Assembly: GCA_910579735.1 (NCBI GenBank)
Contig: CAJTUZ010000022.1
Coordinates: 1-59,836 of the forward strand
DNA length: 59,836 bases
DNA from: an uncultured Lachnospiraceae bacterium
Lineage (GTDB): Bacteria > Bacillota > Clostridia > Lachnospirales > Lachnospiraceae
Direction: 5' to 3'
In this document: in pieces, positions 51,648 through 59,836 of the stretch
Position numbering within the stretch: the stretch's first letter is position 1
Layout: every line of letters starts with the position of its first letter
The notes under the pieces: generated by a model
Seen by the model: only the letters and a program-made list of their open reading frames with translations
Databases searched by the model: none
Told to the model about the DNA's origin: nothing
Translations under genes and position numbers: made by a program

Positions 51648-52700
51648 ATGAAAAAACTGCTGCCTGTTTGCCTTGGAGCCGCTTTATGTCTGCTTGGCGG
51701 ATGCGGTTCCGACACCAGCAATGAGAATATAGTCATTGTTTATAACTGGGGTGAATATGTCGACCCCGATACCCTTGCCATGTTTGAAGAAGAAACAGGC
51801 ATTGAAGTCGTTTACGACGAGTTTGAAACGAACGAAACAATGTATCCGAAGATAGAAAACGGAGCGGCCGAATATGATGTCGTCTGTCCCTCCGATTACA
51901 TGATCAGTAAAATGATCCAAAACGATCTGCTTTTAGAACTGGACTTTTCACATATTCCCAATGCCAAATCCAATATCGGCAGCCAGTACTGGGATCAGTC
52001 AAGAACCTTCGATCCGGAAAACAAATACTCCGTCCCCTACTGCTGGGGAACCGTCGGCATCCTCTACAATAAGACAATGGTGGATGAACCGCTCACAAGC
52101 TGGGCACAGCTATGGGATGAAAAATATACGGATGAAATCCTGATGCAGGACTCTGTGCGGGATGCCTTTATGGTTGCCGAGAAAATGTACGGCTATTCTA
52201 TGAATACCACCGACCCCGATGAACTGCAGCGGGCCATGAATGCATTGATTGCTCAGAAACCTATCGTGCAGGCCTATGTCGTCGACCAGGTACGTGACAA
52301 AATGATCGGCGGGGAAGCCGCTATCGGCGTTATTTATTCCGGTGAAGCAATCTACACACAATATGAAAATGCCGACCTGGAATATGTCATTCCCTCAGAA
52401 GGCACGAATGTATGGATTGATTCCTGGGTCATTTTAAAAGATGCACCACATAAAGAAAACGCCGAAAAATTCATTGACTTTATGTGCCGTGAGGATATTG
52501 CCCTAAAAAATTTTGAATATATTACCTACTCTACGCCTAACGAAGCGGCAAAAGCGCTGATTGAAGATGATGAGATCCGCAATTCCCCGATCGCCTTCCC
52601 GGATCTGACTCAGTATGACAACCTGGAAAGCTATACATACTTAGGCGAAGAAGCTGACGAAGTCTATAATGAGCTCTGGAAAGAAATAAAGTCCTACTGA
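51648..52700 (+). CDS. potD: Polyamine-binding lipoprotein of the importer
   Basis: The 350-residue protein has a lipoprotein signal with lipobox LLGGC (Cys19), so it is anchored outside the membrane. IVIVYNWGEYVDPDTLAMFE starts the mature domain, which is a two-lobed type 1-like solute-binding fold. YDVVCPSDYMISKMI, PYCWGTVGILYNKTMVDEP and WIDSWVILKDAPH match PotD ligand-pocket regions. It delivers spermidine or putrescine to PotBC. The stop codon lies inside the terminator hairpin. Confidence 0.93.
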   Translation: MKKLLPVCLGAALCLLGGCGSDTSNENIVIVYNWGEYVDPDTLAMFEEETGIEVVYDEFETNETMYPKIENGAAEYDVVCPSDYMISKMIQNDLLLELDFSHIPNAKSNIGSQYWDQSRTFDPENKYSVPYCWGTVGILYNKTMVDEPLTSWAQLWDEKYTDEILMQDSVRDAFMVAEKMYGYSMNTTDPDELQRAMNALIAQKPIVQAYVVDQVRDKMIGGEAAIGVIYSGEAIYTQYENADLEYVIPSEGTNVWIDSWVILKDAPHKENAEKFIDFMCREDIALKNFEYITYSTPNEAAKALIEDDEIRNSPIAFPDLTQYDNLESYTYLGEEADEVYNELWKEIKSY

Positions 52701-52715
52701 TTCAGTAGGACTTTA
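52689..52715. terminator. Hairpin at the end of potD, probably bidirectional
   Basis: A perfect 12-bp stem (AAAGTCCTACTG at 52689-52700, CAGTAGGACTTT at 52704-52715) has a 3-nt loop. The potD stop is in its left arm. The convergent lipoprotein gene ends 15 bp away. The arms end in AAA and TTT, so it could serve both strands. Confidence 0.65.
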
Positions 52716-52729
52716 TGCATAACTCCTGC

Positions 52730-53227
52730 TTATTTTCCCAATGCCTGAAAAGACTCACTGACCGCATATGCCGTGTCTTTATCACACATAATGAAAAGTA
52801 CCACATCTCCCACGTTTTCTACCAAAACGGTTTCTGCGCTGACACATACCCACTTGTTGACGTCGGCATTTTCCTTTAACATGGTTTTCACATTCTCCAC
52901 ATCATCAGGCGAAACACGCAGCAGCACACACTGGTAGGCAATGGATGAGATCATCGGTACGGAATAGACGCCTTCCGTATAAGAAACGCCTGAAACGCCG
53001 AGAAGCGCCTGCTCATTGTCCGCAGTCAGCGTATCCGTAACATACCCCTGCATGGCCTCTTTCGTTTCGGCATCGACATTGACTCCCGCATAGATGTCTG
53101 CCATGATATCAGACAGTTCTCCCTCAATCGTACCGCCCCCTGCCGCATCTTTTTTACCGCAGGCACAGCACAATACCATAGCGGATAATACGATAACCGC
53201 CATCACACGCATTTTACCTTTTTTCAT
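52730..53227 (-). CDS. DUF4358-type lipoprotein
   Basis: The 165-residue protein has a lipoprotein signal peptide (basic MKKGKMR, hydrophobic core, Cys cluster at about 20-23). The mature domain of about 130 residues (LSDIMADIYAGVN, EYxV-like VYSVPMISSIAYQCVLLRV, CVSAETVLVENVGDVVLFIM) resembles the DUF4358 family of clostridial lipoproteins, of unknown function. Ribosome site AAGGAG. Single gene. Confidence 0.75.
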   Translation of the reverse strand: MKKGKMRVMAVIVLSAMVLCCACGKKDAAGGGTIEGELSDIMADIYAGVNVDAETKEAMQGYVTDTLTADNEQALLGVSGVSYTEGVYSVPMISSIAYQCVLLRVSPDDVENVKTMLKENADVNKWVCVSAETVLVENVGDVVLFIMCDKDTAYAVSESFQALGK

Positions 53228-53260
53228 AATAAGTCTCCTTTCCTTCTCTCCGGCTCTTTC

Positions 53261-54241
53261 TTATATTCTTTCTATTTCTTCCGGATACTGCACGCCCCAT
53301 TCGTGTCGGAACCCATCCATGAAACGCAGAACTTCCAACGTGTCCTCATGCGGCATGGACGGACATTCCTTTGCCCCTTTTTTGATGCACTCTATTGTTT
53401 CCAATATTTCGTATTCATATCCGTTTATCTGTTCCGGCATAGAGATGATCTTCGACAGTTCCTGCTTATCGTTGTAGATTCTTATTTCCAGCGGATCATT
53501 AATGTTGTCCACCGCCATGAACCCCTTAGAACCGTAGAAAACACCCCGTCTGTCGGAATATCCATACATCCCGGAAGTAAGCACGGCAAGTCTGCCATCT
53601 TCGTAAGAAAGCGTCATGACATTTTGTCCATCGACTCCCGTTTCGGTAAGCTGAACGGCTGATGTCGTTTTTACAATGCTGCTGCCAAAGTGCATCAGCG
53701 CAAAATTAAGCGGATAGATACCTACATCCAGAAGTGCGCCGCCCGCAAGTTCCGGCCGGATCAGCCGTTCTTTATCAGAAATGGCATAATCCAGATTCGC
53801 CGTAAGCGTCTTTACCTCTCCGATCACGCCTTCCGAAAGAAGATCATTGATGATCTTTCTCGATGGCATGTAACGGGTCCAAATGGCTTCCGTTACGAGA
53901 ACGCCTTTTTTCTCTGCCAGAGAAAAAATTTCCTGCGCCTGCCCGGCATTCACGGTAAAAGCTTTCTCACAAAGCACATGTTTACCGGCTTCGATGCACA
54001 GTTTCATATGCCTGTAATGATGGGAATGCGGCGTCGCAATATATATTAATTCCGCTTCTCCCTCCGAAAGCATTTCCTCATAAGAACCGTACGCTTTCTC
54101 AAATCCGTATTGAGCGGCAAATGCTTCCGCCTTTTCAAGACTCCTTGACGCCACACAGCAGCGCTGTACCTCGTCAAGATGCTGCAGCATCGATGCAAAA
54201 ACACCTGCAATATTGCCTGCTCCCAAAATTCCTACTTTCAT
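53261..54241 (-). CDS. Gfo/Idh/MocA-family NAD(P)-dependent oxidoreductase
   Basis: Start at 54241 (MKVGILGAGNIAGVF) follows AAAGGAG and begins the Rossmann fold (GxGxxA). LIYIATPHSHHYRHMKLCIEAGKHVLCEKAFT holds the family's conserved His and the EKP-like EKA motif with the catalytic Lys. WTRYMPSRKIINDLL and GGALLDVGIYPLNFAL are the C-terminal-domain motifs. The 326-residue protein probably oxidises a sugar, cyclitol or diol. The substrate cannot be named. Confidence 0.88.
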   Translation of the reverse strand: MKVGILGAGNIAGVFASMLQHLDEVQRCCVASRSLEKAEAFAAQYGFEKAYGSYEEMLSEGEAELIYIATPHSHHYRHMKLCIEAGKHVLCEKAFTVNAGQAQEIFSLAEKKGVLVTEAIWTRYMPSRKIINDLLSEGVIGEVKTLTANLDYAISDKERLIRPELAGGALLDVGIYPLNFALMHFGSSIVKTTSAVQLTETGVDGQNVMTLSYEDGRLAVLTSGMYGYSDRRGVFYGSKGFMAVDNINDPLEIRIYNDKQELSKIISMPEQINGYEYEILETIECIKKGAKECPSMPHEDTLEVLRFMDGFRHEWGVQYPEEIERI

Positions 54242-54390
54242 TACCGTTCTCCTTTCAGCGCATATACCCGCCTGCGGTCGCACTTACCATCATGCATCCT
54301 ATAAGACAGATCGTATGAAGCATACAATCAAGTACAGATATTCTACCACAAACATCCTGCATGATACAAGTGCCTCATCTCCAAACCGGA

Positions 54391-55029
54391 TTACAAACAC
54401 ATCTGTCTGCGTCTTTTCGCAAACTGCCCGTAAAAGTCATCCGCTTCATACTGCTGTTCATAAAAAATATGTAAAAACCGCATGTTGATCTCTTTTATAT
54501 GCGCTTCCTCCTCTGAAGATGCCATGATCTGCAAAATCTCATCCTGCATGGATTTACGCAGTTCATGCCAGTCGGTCAGAAACTCCTCATATTTTCTTAG
54601 ATCGGGTATGTCCAGCCACTTTTTCACTTTCACTTTCGTATATCCCGCATGCGGACAGGCATCCTGCAGCAGAAAATATTGTAAGTTACCCGCCTCATAA
54701 CTTCTTCCGAGCGGAAACAACCTGCAGAGACCGGGTCGAAACGAATGAATGCCGCATCTTCCATTCTCATCCAGAAAACCACATTTTTCCATGTCTCCCT
54801 GCATTTTCAAATGCGGCAAAATAATCCCCTCTTCTACATGCAGGTCTATCTTGTCCCGCATCAGTTCTGCAAATGTACAATGCAGGTTTATTTCCAGCTG
54901 CCAGATGTCATACGGATCGAGGATAACGGACTCTCCCATCCCCGTACAACAGGCCGAACATCCTCTGCAGTCATTACAGCCGGCTTTTACCATATCATTT
55001 GCATCATATAATAAGTCTGATCTTTTCAT
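54391..55029 (-). CDS. YkgJ-type cysteine-cluster protein
   Basis: Start at 55029 (MKRSDLLYD) has an AAGGAAG site. The 212-residue protein has eight or more cysteines in the YkgJ pattern: GCNDCRGCSACCTGMGESVI, CGFLDENGRCGIHSFRP, GLCRLFPLG and DACPHAG. This is the zinc- or iron-sulfur-binding CxxCxxC core of the family, whose biochemical role is not established. The first bases overlap the stop of the DUF4153-type gene before it. Confidence 0.82.
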   Translation of the reverse strand: MKRSDLLYDANDMVKAGCNDCRGCSACCTGMGESVILDPYDIWQLEINLHCTFAELMRDKIDLHVEEGIILPHLKMQGDMEKCGFLDENGRCGIHSFRPGLCRLFPLGRSYEAGNLQYFLLQDACPHAGYTKVKVKKWLDIPDLRKYEEFLTDWHELRKSMQDEILQIMASSEEEAHIKEINMRFLHIFYEQQYEADDFYGQFAKRRRQMCL

Positions 55030-56876
55030 TCTGCTTCCTTCTTTGTTATCAACATACCGCCCAAATTCACTTTGTCCCATTTAAAATAAGGTTCGCCGAA
55101 TCTTACGCCTTCATAATACCGGATTTCAAAATGATTGAGATACAACACGGTATCGCTGTCTATGTCAATCCGGTTATAAGCGCTCATTGCCCCGCTCATC
55201 TCCTCTTTCCCGGCGTCCGGATTTTCTCTTTCATAAAGGATGCACTCCTTTGCAAAATCGCTTATATCAACCGTTATCACTTCTTCCGTGCCGCGCTTAA
55301 CAAATCGAAAAGCAGAAAAATCTACGTTTTTCCCGCTTCCATATGTAACGGTCTTATCCTCTCCGTTTTCATCCGGATAAACGGTCACGAACAGTTCCTC
55401 ACTGTCTTTCTCATAACACACATCTCCGTTCAGCATAGAAAATTCCCGATATCCGCCGATATCAAGATCTCCCACCATCTGACAGCAATGAATATAATGA
55501 GTCTCATACTCTGTCAGCTTACTGTCCTGTATATCCTGCCCGTTTAATTTCTCTACAAAATCTTCCGCACAAATATCATATTCTTCTATGACCGCCTTCA
55601 TATACGGCTCGTCTTTAAGATATTTATAGGCTCCGCTCATCCGCTCATACGAAAGTTCACTCAACTGTCTGCCGGCAACGACATCCTCATAATACCTCTC
55701 CAGAAAAGAGCGCTGACAGCGATCGGAAACGCTGTACATATTGATTCCCGGCGCAAAAAGCGCTGTCACGATCTCCACACATAAAAAGGGCAGCATAATT
55801 TCATAGTGCCTGCCTTTAAAACGTTTGATTATAATTACCGCGATCTCAAAAAAAATAAGGGCAACGGCCATATATCGGGATGGCGTCATTCCGTAATAAT
55901 ATATTCTTACTCCGATCGAATACGCCTGCATACAAATAAGCGGAGCGAAAATATAGGGCATAATCGAGACCAGACAGGAAAACCTCGTCTCATCAAAGTA
56001 ATTCTCCGCCATGATCCAGGCAGGCATTCCGAAACAGAACACGATCGTTATAATCGAGAAAATCTCATTGGAAGGCATCTGCCAACGCAGAAAGATCGTA
56101 AGCATATAAAGATAAACGATCACAATCTCACAAACGGATAAAGATGGCAGCACATATTTTATGATCGTACGCATGAAACTGCCCGGTTCATTCTCCGGCT
56201 CACGCAGCACCTGAATACATTTAGGTGCAAGATACCATCCGGTAACCAAAATAGCGGCAGCTGATTCCAACAGATACTGATAAGAACTGCCGTTCAGAAA
56301 AAGACTGTCGATGATCCCTGCAATAATAAGCACTCCGATCAAAAGAATAACATATACAATAAAAACTTTTACCATATCGGCAAAAACCCGCAGGGCATAT
56401 TCTGCAGACCGGACGCCGCTTTTTCGAAAGCAAAAATAAGCACTCCCTACAAATAGCAGCAACAGATAGCCGTTCATAAACCTTTTCACGACCAGATACA
56501 TTACATGATGATAATAATTCGGCGTTTCCTGCCACCATATGACAGCATTCCATGTGTAATCATCCCATATTTTCAACCAATATGTAAAAAATGCGGCAAG
56601 AATCGCCGCTCCGACAAAAGCGCATATCCGCAGCGCCTTCTTTTCTCCGAGAGCCGTTTCTATAAAAAAGGCTGCCGCCGCAAAAAACGCCATTGCTCTC
56701 ATAGGCGTATATTCATGAAATGACAGATCGGCAAGCTTGTCGTAGGGAATCATGCTGATGACTGCCGCATACAGGGTCAATAGAATGATTACAGTCTGCG
56801 TGACCTTATAGTCTGCAAAAGACGACTGCATCTTTTGCAGAAACTTTTTCAAACTGGATTGCAGCGTTTTTAACAT
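55026..56876 (-). CDS. DUF4153-type polytopic membrane protein
   Basis: The start at 56876 (MLKTLQSSLKK) has a GAAAGGCG site. The 616-residue protein has about 11-12 membrane helices in the first 400 residues, with YTWNAVIWWQETPNYYHHVM in an outside loop. A soluble C-terminal part of about 220 residues follows, rich in charged and aromatic residues. The layout fits DUF4153 membrane proteins found across Firmicutes, function unknown. Its stop overlaps the start of the cysteine-cluster gene, suggesting joint expression. Confidence 0.75.
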   Translation of the reverse strand: MLKTLQSSLKKFLQKMQSSFADYKVTQTVIILLTLYAAVISMIPYDKLADLSFHEYTPMRAMAFFAAAAFFIETALGEKKALRICAFVGAAILAAFFTYWLKIWDDYTWNAVIWWQETPNYYHHVMYLVVKRFMNGYLLLLFVGSAYFCFRKSGVRSAEYALRVFADMVKVFIVYVILLIGVLIIAGIIDSLFLNGSSYQYLLESAAAILVTGWYLAPKCIQVLREPENEPGSFMRTIIKYVLPSLSVCEIVIVYLYMLTIFLRWQMPSNEIFSIITIVFCFGMPAWIMAENYFDETRFSCLVSIMPYIFAPLICMQAYSIGVRIYYYGMTPSRYMAVALIFFEIAVIIIKRFKGRHYEIMLPFLCVEIVTALFAPGINMYSVSDRCQRSFLERYYEDVVAGRQLSELSYERMSGAYKYLKDEPYMKAVIEEYDICAEDFVEKLNGQDIQDSKLTEYETHYIHCCQMVGDLDIGGYREFSMLNGDVCYEKDSEELFVTVYPDENGEDKTVTYGSGKNVDFSAFRFVKRGTEEVITVDISDFAKECILYERENPDAGKEEMSGAMSAYNRIDIDSDTVLYLNHFEIRYYEGVRFGEPYFKWDKVNLGGMLITKKEAE

Positions 56877-56973
56877 GATAGACGCCTTTCTGTGTTGATC
56901 TCCTGTTTTCAGTTTCTTCATTATATCAATAGTATACCAAAAACAATGCTGCGGTACAAGGATTCGAAAAAAC

Positions 56974-57007
56974 GGAAAAAAGGCAGCGCCACGGGCTGCG
57001 CTGCCTT
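56974..57007 (-). terminator. Rho-independent terminator of the YciI-like gene
   Basis: On the minus strand AAGGCAGCGC (57007-56998) and GCGCTGCCTT (56989-56980) form a perfect 10-bp stem, followed by TTTTCCGTTTTTTCG. Confidence 0.8.
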
Positions 57008-57037
57008 GAGATTTCTGCATTTTTCTCTTTTCCGGTA

Positions 57038-57337
57038 TTATAATAAATAGTCATTTTCTTTGTCTGCCACTTGCAAAGCCGCCAGTGTATATGTCGCATA
57101 CCCCTCGGCAACGAGCGGTTCCAGCTTACACAGGGCTTCGGCCTCCTCTAAGCCTGACGTTTTAAATATGACCATGCCTGCAACGCCGGGATACCCTTTG
57201 AAGGGGCCGCAAAGTTCTATTTTCCCGGCGGCATCTAAGTTTTTCAAATTTTCTACATGCCGCGTAATCACTGCTTTCGTCACTTTGTTATAGGACTTTC
57301 CCTTCTGGATCATCATCACATATAACCACTTTTCCAT
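57038..57337 (-). CDS. YciI-like protein
   Basis: The 99-residue protein has the YCII ferredoxin-like fold: TRHVENLKNLDAAGKIELCG with the conserved His, GPFKGYPGVAGMVIFKTSGLEEAE, and LVAEGYATYTLA. Family members include dehydrochlorinases and small binding proteins, mostly of unknown role. It has a GGAGGCAGG site and its own terminator. Confidence 0.83.
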   Translation of the reverse strand: MEKWLYVMMIQKGKSYNKVTKAVITRHVENLKNLDAAGKIELCGPFKGYPGVAGMVIFKTSGLEEAEALCKLEPLVAEGYATYTLAALQVADKENDYLL

Positions 57338-57556
57338 GTTCCTGCCTCCAATCTTTCCATATATTCTAAGAAAGATTATAGCACATCTAATGTGACATAT
57401 AGCTGTCGTATTCCATATACGTTTTTAAATATTTATCATATCTGTAAAAATTTGGCAAAAAATGGTAAATTTTGTCATTTTTATGATATAATAACAATGT
57501 TTACTTTTGGTATTACAGAAAGACTGCGAGTCATACTGCCCGGGGAGGAACGCACT

Positions 57557-58879
57557 ATGATGAAAAAAGGATATGAAGAAAAAAGCGTTTATGAAGCTGT
57601 ACAGGAACGCTTTCATTATCTGTTTCATGAATTTGAAAACATCTATGTATCGTTCAGCGGCGGTAAAGACAGCGGTGTTTTGCTCAATCTCCTGTTGGAT
57701 TTTAAGCGCAAAAACTACCCCGGCCGCAGGATCGGCGTGTTTCATCAGGATTTCGAAGCACAGTACACCATGACCACGGAATATGTCACAAGAACCTTCA
57801 AGGCGCTGGAAGGAGAATGCGATCTGTACTGGGTATGCCTGCCAATGGCAACCAGAACGGCTCTTAGCAGCTACGAAATGTACTGGTACCCGTGGGACGA
57901 CAAGAAAGAAGAACTTTGGGTTCGTAAAAGACCGGAGCAGTCCTATGTGATCACTATAGACAAACCGTTTAACCATTACCGTTACCGGATGCCGCAGGAG
58001 GATCTCGCCAAACAGTTCGGACGCTTCTACAAAGAAACGCACGATTATCGAAAGACCGTATGTCTGCTCGGCATCCGCGCAGACGAATCATTACAGCGTT
58101 ACAGCGGGATCGTAAACAAAAAGTACGGATACAACGGAGCATGCTGGATTACCAGGCAGTTCAAAGATGTATGGTGCGCTTCACCGCTCTACGACTGGTC
58201 CAATCAAGATGTATGGGTGGCCAACTATCAATTTCACTATGATTATAATACCCTGTATGATCTATATTATAAGGCGGGCCTGAAAATAGACCAGATGCGC
58301 GTGGCATCACCGTTTAACGATTATTCCAAAGACGCCCTGAATCTGTACAGGGTGATCGATCCCGAAATCTGGACAAAACTTGTAGGACGTGTCCGCGGTG
58401 CAAATTTCGGCTGTATCTACGGAAAGACCAAGGCCATGGGATACCGCAGCGTCACGCTTCCGGAAGGCCATACATGGGAATCCTATACAAAGTTTCTGCT
58501 CGATACCCTTCCGGTAAGACTTCGCAATAATTACGTCAAAAAATTTAATACCTCTATAGAATTCTGGCATAAAACCGGCGGCGGTCTGGATGAAAACGTA
58601 ATACAGGAATTGATCGACCACGGCTACAATATCCGCCGAAACGGCGTATCAAACTATACCTTAATGAAAAATTCCAGAATCATTTTTCTCGATGCCATTC
58701 CCGACAATACGGACGACATCAAATCAACAAAGGACATTCCAAGCTGGAAACGAATGTGCTACTGCATTTTAAAAAACGACCATACCTGCCGCTTTATGGG
58801 GTTTGGTCCGACAAAACAGGAACAATTACGAATCGATAGAATCAAACGGAAATATGGAGAAATGATCAATGCCAAATAA
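57557..58879 (+). CDS. ibrA: IbrA-like PAPS-reductase-family protein (DUF3440)
   Basis: Start at 57557 has GGGAGGA. The 440-residue protein has a PP-loop SFSGGKDSG (32-40) of the ATP-pyrophosphatase / phosphoadenosine-phosphosulfate reductase type. HQDFEAQYTMTTEYV, LLGIRADESLQRY and WCASPLYDWSNQDVW follow. The C-terminal half adds GANFGCIYG and a Cys-rich MCYCILKNDHTCRFMGFG, which may bind metal. IbrA was described with IbrB as a co-activator of prophage-borne immunoglobulin-binding genes in E. coli. The biochemical activity is unproved. It overlaps the ibrB start by 11 bases. Confidence 0.88.
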   Translation: MMKKGYEEKSVYEAVQERFHYLFHEFENIYVSFSGGKDSGVLLNLLLDFKRKNYPGRRIGVFHQDFEAQYTMTTEYVTRTFKALEGECDLYWVCLPMATRTALSSYEMYWYPWDDKKEELWVRKRPEQSYVITIDKPFNHYRYRMPQEDLAKQFGRFYKETHDYRKTVCLLGIRADESLQRYSGIVNKKYGYNGACWITRQFKDVWCASPLYDWSNQDVWVANYQFHYDYNTLYDLYYKAGLKIDQMRVASPFNDYSKDALNLYRVIDPEIWTKLVGRVRGANFGCIYGKTKAMGYRSVTLPEGHTWESYTKFLLDTLPVRLRNNYVKKFNTSIEFWHKTGGGLDENVIQELIDHGYNIRRNGVSNYTLMKNSRIIFLDAIPDNTDDIKSTKDIPSWKRMCYCILKNDHTCRFMGFGPTKQEQLRIDRIKRKYGEMINAK

Positions 58880-59432
58880 TACGTTTACAAGTCCGGTATA
58901 TAATGTGATCGCAGTCCCCTTTGAAAAGATTGTGCCTAACACATACAATCCAAACAGTGTCGCGCCCCCGGAAATGAAACTGCTTTATGACAGCATCAAG
59001 GAAGACGGTTACACAATGCCGATCGTATGCTACTATTCCGGTAAACAGGATATCTATGCAATCGTCGATGGTTTTCACCGCTGGCGCGTAATGAAGGAAC
59101 ACCCCGATATTTATGAACGCGAACATGGTATGATCCCTGTTACGGTAATTGATAAACCCTTATCAAACCGTATGGCAAGCACTGTCAGACATAACCGTGC
59201 ACGCGGTACGCACGACGTAGATCTGATGAGTAATATCGTCAAAGAACTGCATGAACTGGGCCGAAGCGATGCCTGGATATCAAAGCATCTTGGTATGGAT
59301 AAAGATGAGATCCTGCGTCTCAAACAGATCAGCGGTCTGGCTGAACTGTTCAAAGATATTCATTTCGGGCAGGCCTGGAAGCCGATTGAGGATCTGGCCC
59401 ATGAAGATGAACCGGAGATGGAACGAGAATAA
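58869..59432 (+). CDS. ibrB: IbrB-like ParB/sulfiredoxin-fold protein
   Basis: The 187-residue protein has an N-terminal ParB-type domain: VPFEKIVPNTYNPN, LLYDSIKEDGYTMPIVCYYS, IYAIVDGFHRWRV with the GxHR-type nucleotide-binding motif, and MASTVRHNRARGTH. A C-terminal helix-turn-helix (SDAWISKHLGMDKDEILRLK) follows. It is a partner of IbrA in known pairs and is translated from within the ibrA end. The fold is shared with CTP-binding ParB and with sulfiredoxin, so nucleotide binding is likely. The ibrA-ibrB unit has no phage structural genes around it here. Confidence 0.88.
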   Translation: MPNNTFTSPVYNVIAVPFEKIVPNTYNPNSVAPPEMKLLYDSIKEDGYTMPIVCYYSGKQDIYAIVDGFHRWRVMKEHPDIYEREHGMIPVTVIDKPLSNRMASTVRHNRARGTHDVDLMSNIVKELHELGRSDAWISKHLGMDKDEILRLKQISGLAELFKDIHFGQAWKPIEDLAHEDEPEMERE

Positions 59433-59470
59433 CAGGGGCGGCCATAGCATGAAAATGCAGGCCGCCCCTG
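59433..59470 (+). terminator. Hairpin terminator after ibrB
   Basis: CAGGGGCGGCC (59433-59443) and GGCCGCCCCTG (59460-59470) form a perfect 11-bp stem directly after the ibrB stop. The tail is only weakly T-rich. Confidence 0.6.
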
Positions 59471-59521
59471 ACTTGGTTCTGATATATTAAATCTATTAAA
59501 CTGCAATTTTCAACAGCGTGC

Positions 59522-59836
59522 TTAGAATTTGCCTTCTTTCGCCGCTTCCTCGATCGAAACTGCTACTGCTACGGTTGCGCCAACCATCGGGTTATTGCCC
59601 ATACCGATCAGACCCATCATTTCAACGTGTGCGGGAACGGAAGAAGAACCTGCAAACTGTGCATCGGAATGCATACGTCCCAATGTATCCGTAAAACCGT
59701 AAGATGCAGGACCTGCAGCCATATTATCAGGATGCAGTGTACGTCCTGTACCGCCGCCGGATGCTACGGAGAAGTATTTCTTTCCTGCTTCTGTTCTTTC
59801 TTTCTTGTATGTACCTGCAACCGGATGCTGGAATCT
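59522..59836 (-). CDS. GGGtGRT protein, C-terminal 104 residues (5' end outside the window)
   Basis: The frame enters from the right edge reading RFQHPVAGTYKKER. It contains the family-naming motif in FSVASGGGTGRTLHPDNMA, and ends PMVGATVAVAVSIEEAAKEG. GGGtGRT proteins are about 330 residues and are widespread in Lachnospiraceae and related anaerobes. Their function is unknown, but they are often near iron-sulfur biogenesis genes. Only the C-terminal third is seen here. Confidence 0.85.
   Translation of the reverse strand, partial: RFQHPVAGTYKKERTEAGKKYFSVASGGGTGRTLHPDNMAAGPASYGFTDTLGRMHSDAQFAGSSSVPAHVEMMGLIGMGNNPMVGATVAVAVSIEEAAKEGKF

Overview
The window looks like a chromosomal segment of a Gram-positive, anaerobic, probably endospore-forming Clostridia, most likely Lachnospiraceae. 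The evidence is spoIVA, a GerA/SpoVAF-type germination protein, a class III (oxygen-sensitive) ribonucleotide reductase with its activase, an XrtG-type exosortase locus, a GGGtGRT protein, glycoside hydrolases typical of gut clostridia, and strong AGGAGG-type ribosome sites. No rRNA, tRNA, CRISPR array, intact insertion sequence or prophage structural gene was seen.

Region 1 (1-2.3 kb) is a small gene graveyard. It holds the end of an antitoxin with a complete RelE/ParE toxin, a decayed DNA-alkylation-repair-like fragment, a small orphan gene, and the frameshifted end of an RHS/YD-repeat polymorphic toxin. It ends with a 0.2-kb inverted-repeat element flanked by 14-bp direct repeats, directly in front of an XRE-membrane regulator. 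A related single copy of that element lies in front of a response regulator at 5.5 kb.

Region 2 (2.3-12.8 kb) is signalling: a PAS-GGDEF-EAL protein, a TraX-like membrane protein, and two OmpR-type two-component systems around an FtsX-type ABC exporter. Region 3 (12.8-27.8 kb) mixes carbohydrate use and sensing: a permuted GH3 enzyme, an ANT(6)-like nucleotidyltransferase, Tag glycosylase, a LytTR/GHKL two-component system with a likely target gene, an in-frame GH1 beta-glucosidase/mannose-6-phosphate isomerase fusion, a chemoreceptor, an SGNH esterase and a GerA-family protein.

Region 4 (27.9-40.0 kb) is mostly nucleotide metabolism and housekeeping: dut, nrdG and nrdD behind a probable NrdR box pair, a WYL regulator, a HAD phosphatase, RNase HI, a membrane-anchored MutS-like ATPase, an amidohydrolase, cytidine deaminase, purine nucleoside phosphorylase and spoIVA.

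Region 5 (40.0-47.0 kb) is the most distinctive: a tightly overlapping six-gene XrtG exosortase operon with one promoter. Its genes run polytopic PTPS-related membrane protein, repeat-bearing surface protein, PTPS/QueD-fold protein, exosortase G, family 2 glycosyltransferase, second PTPS/QueD-fold protein. Both PTPS-fold proteins keep the zinc histidines but have proline where the catalytic cysteine should be. Region 6 (47-59.8 kb) holds a lactonase-fold protein, a complete polyamine importer behind an XRE-cupin regulator, several single genes, an IbrA/IbrB pair and the end of a GGGtGRT protein.
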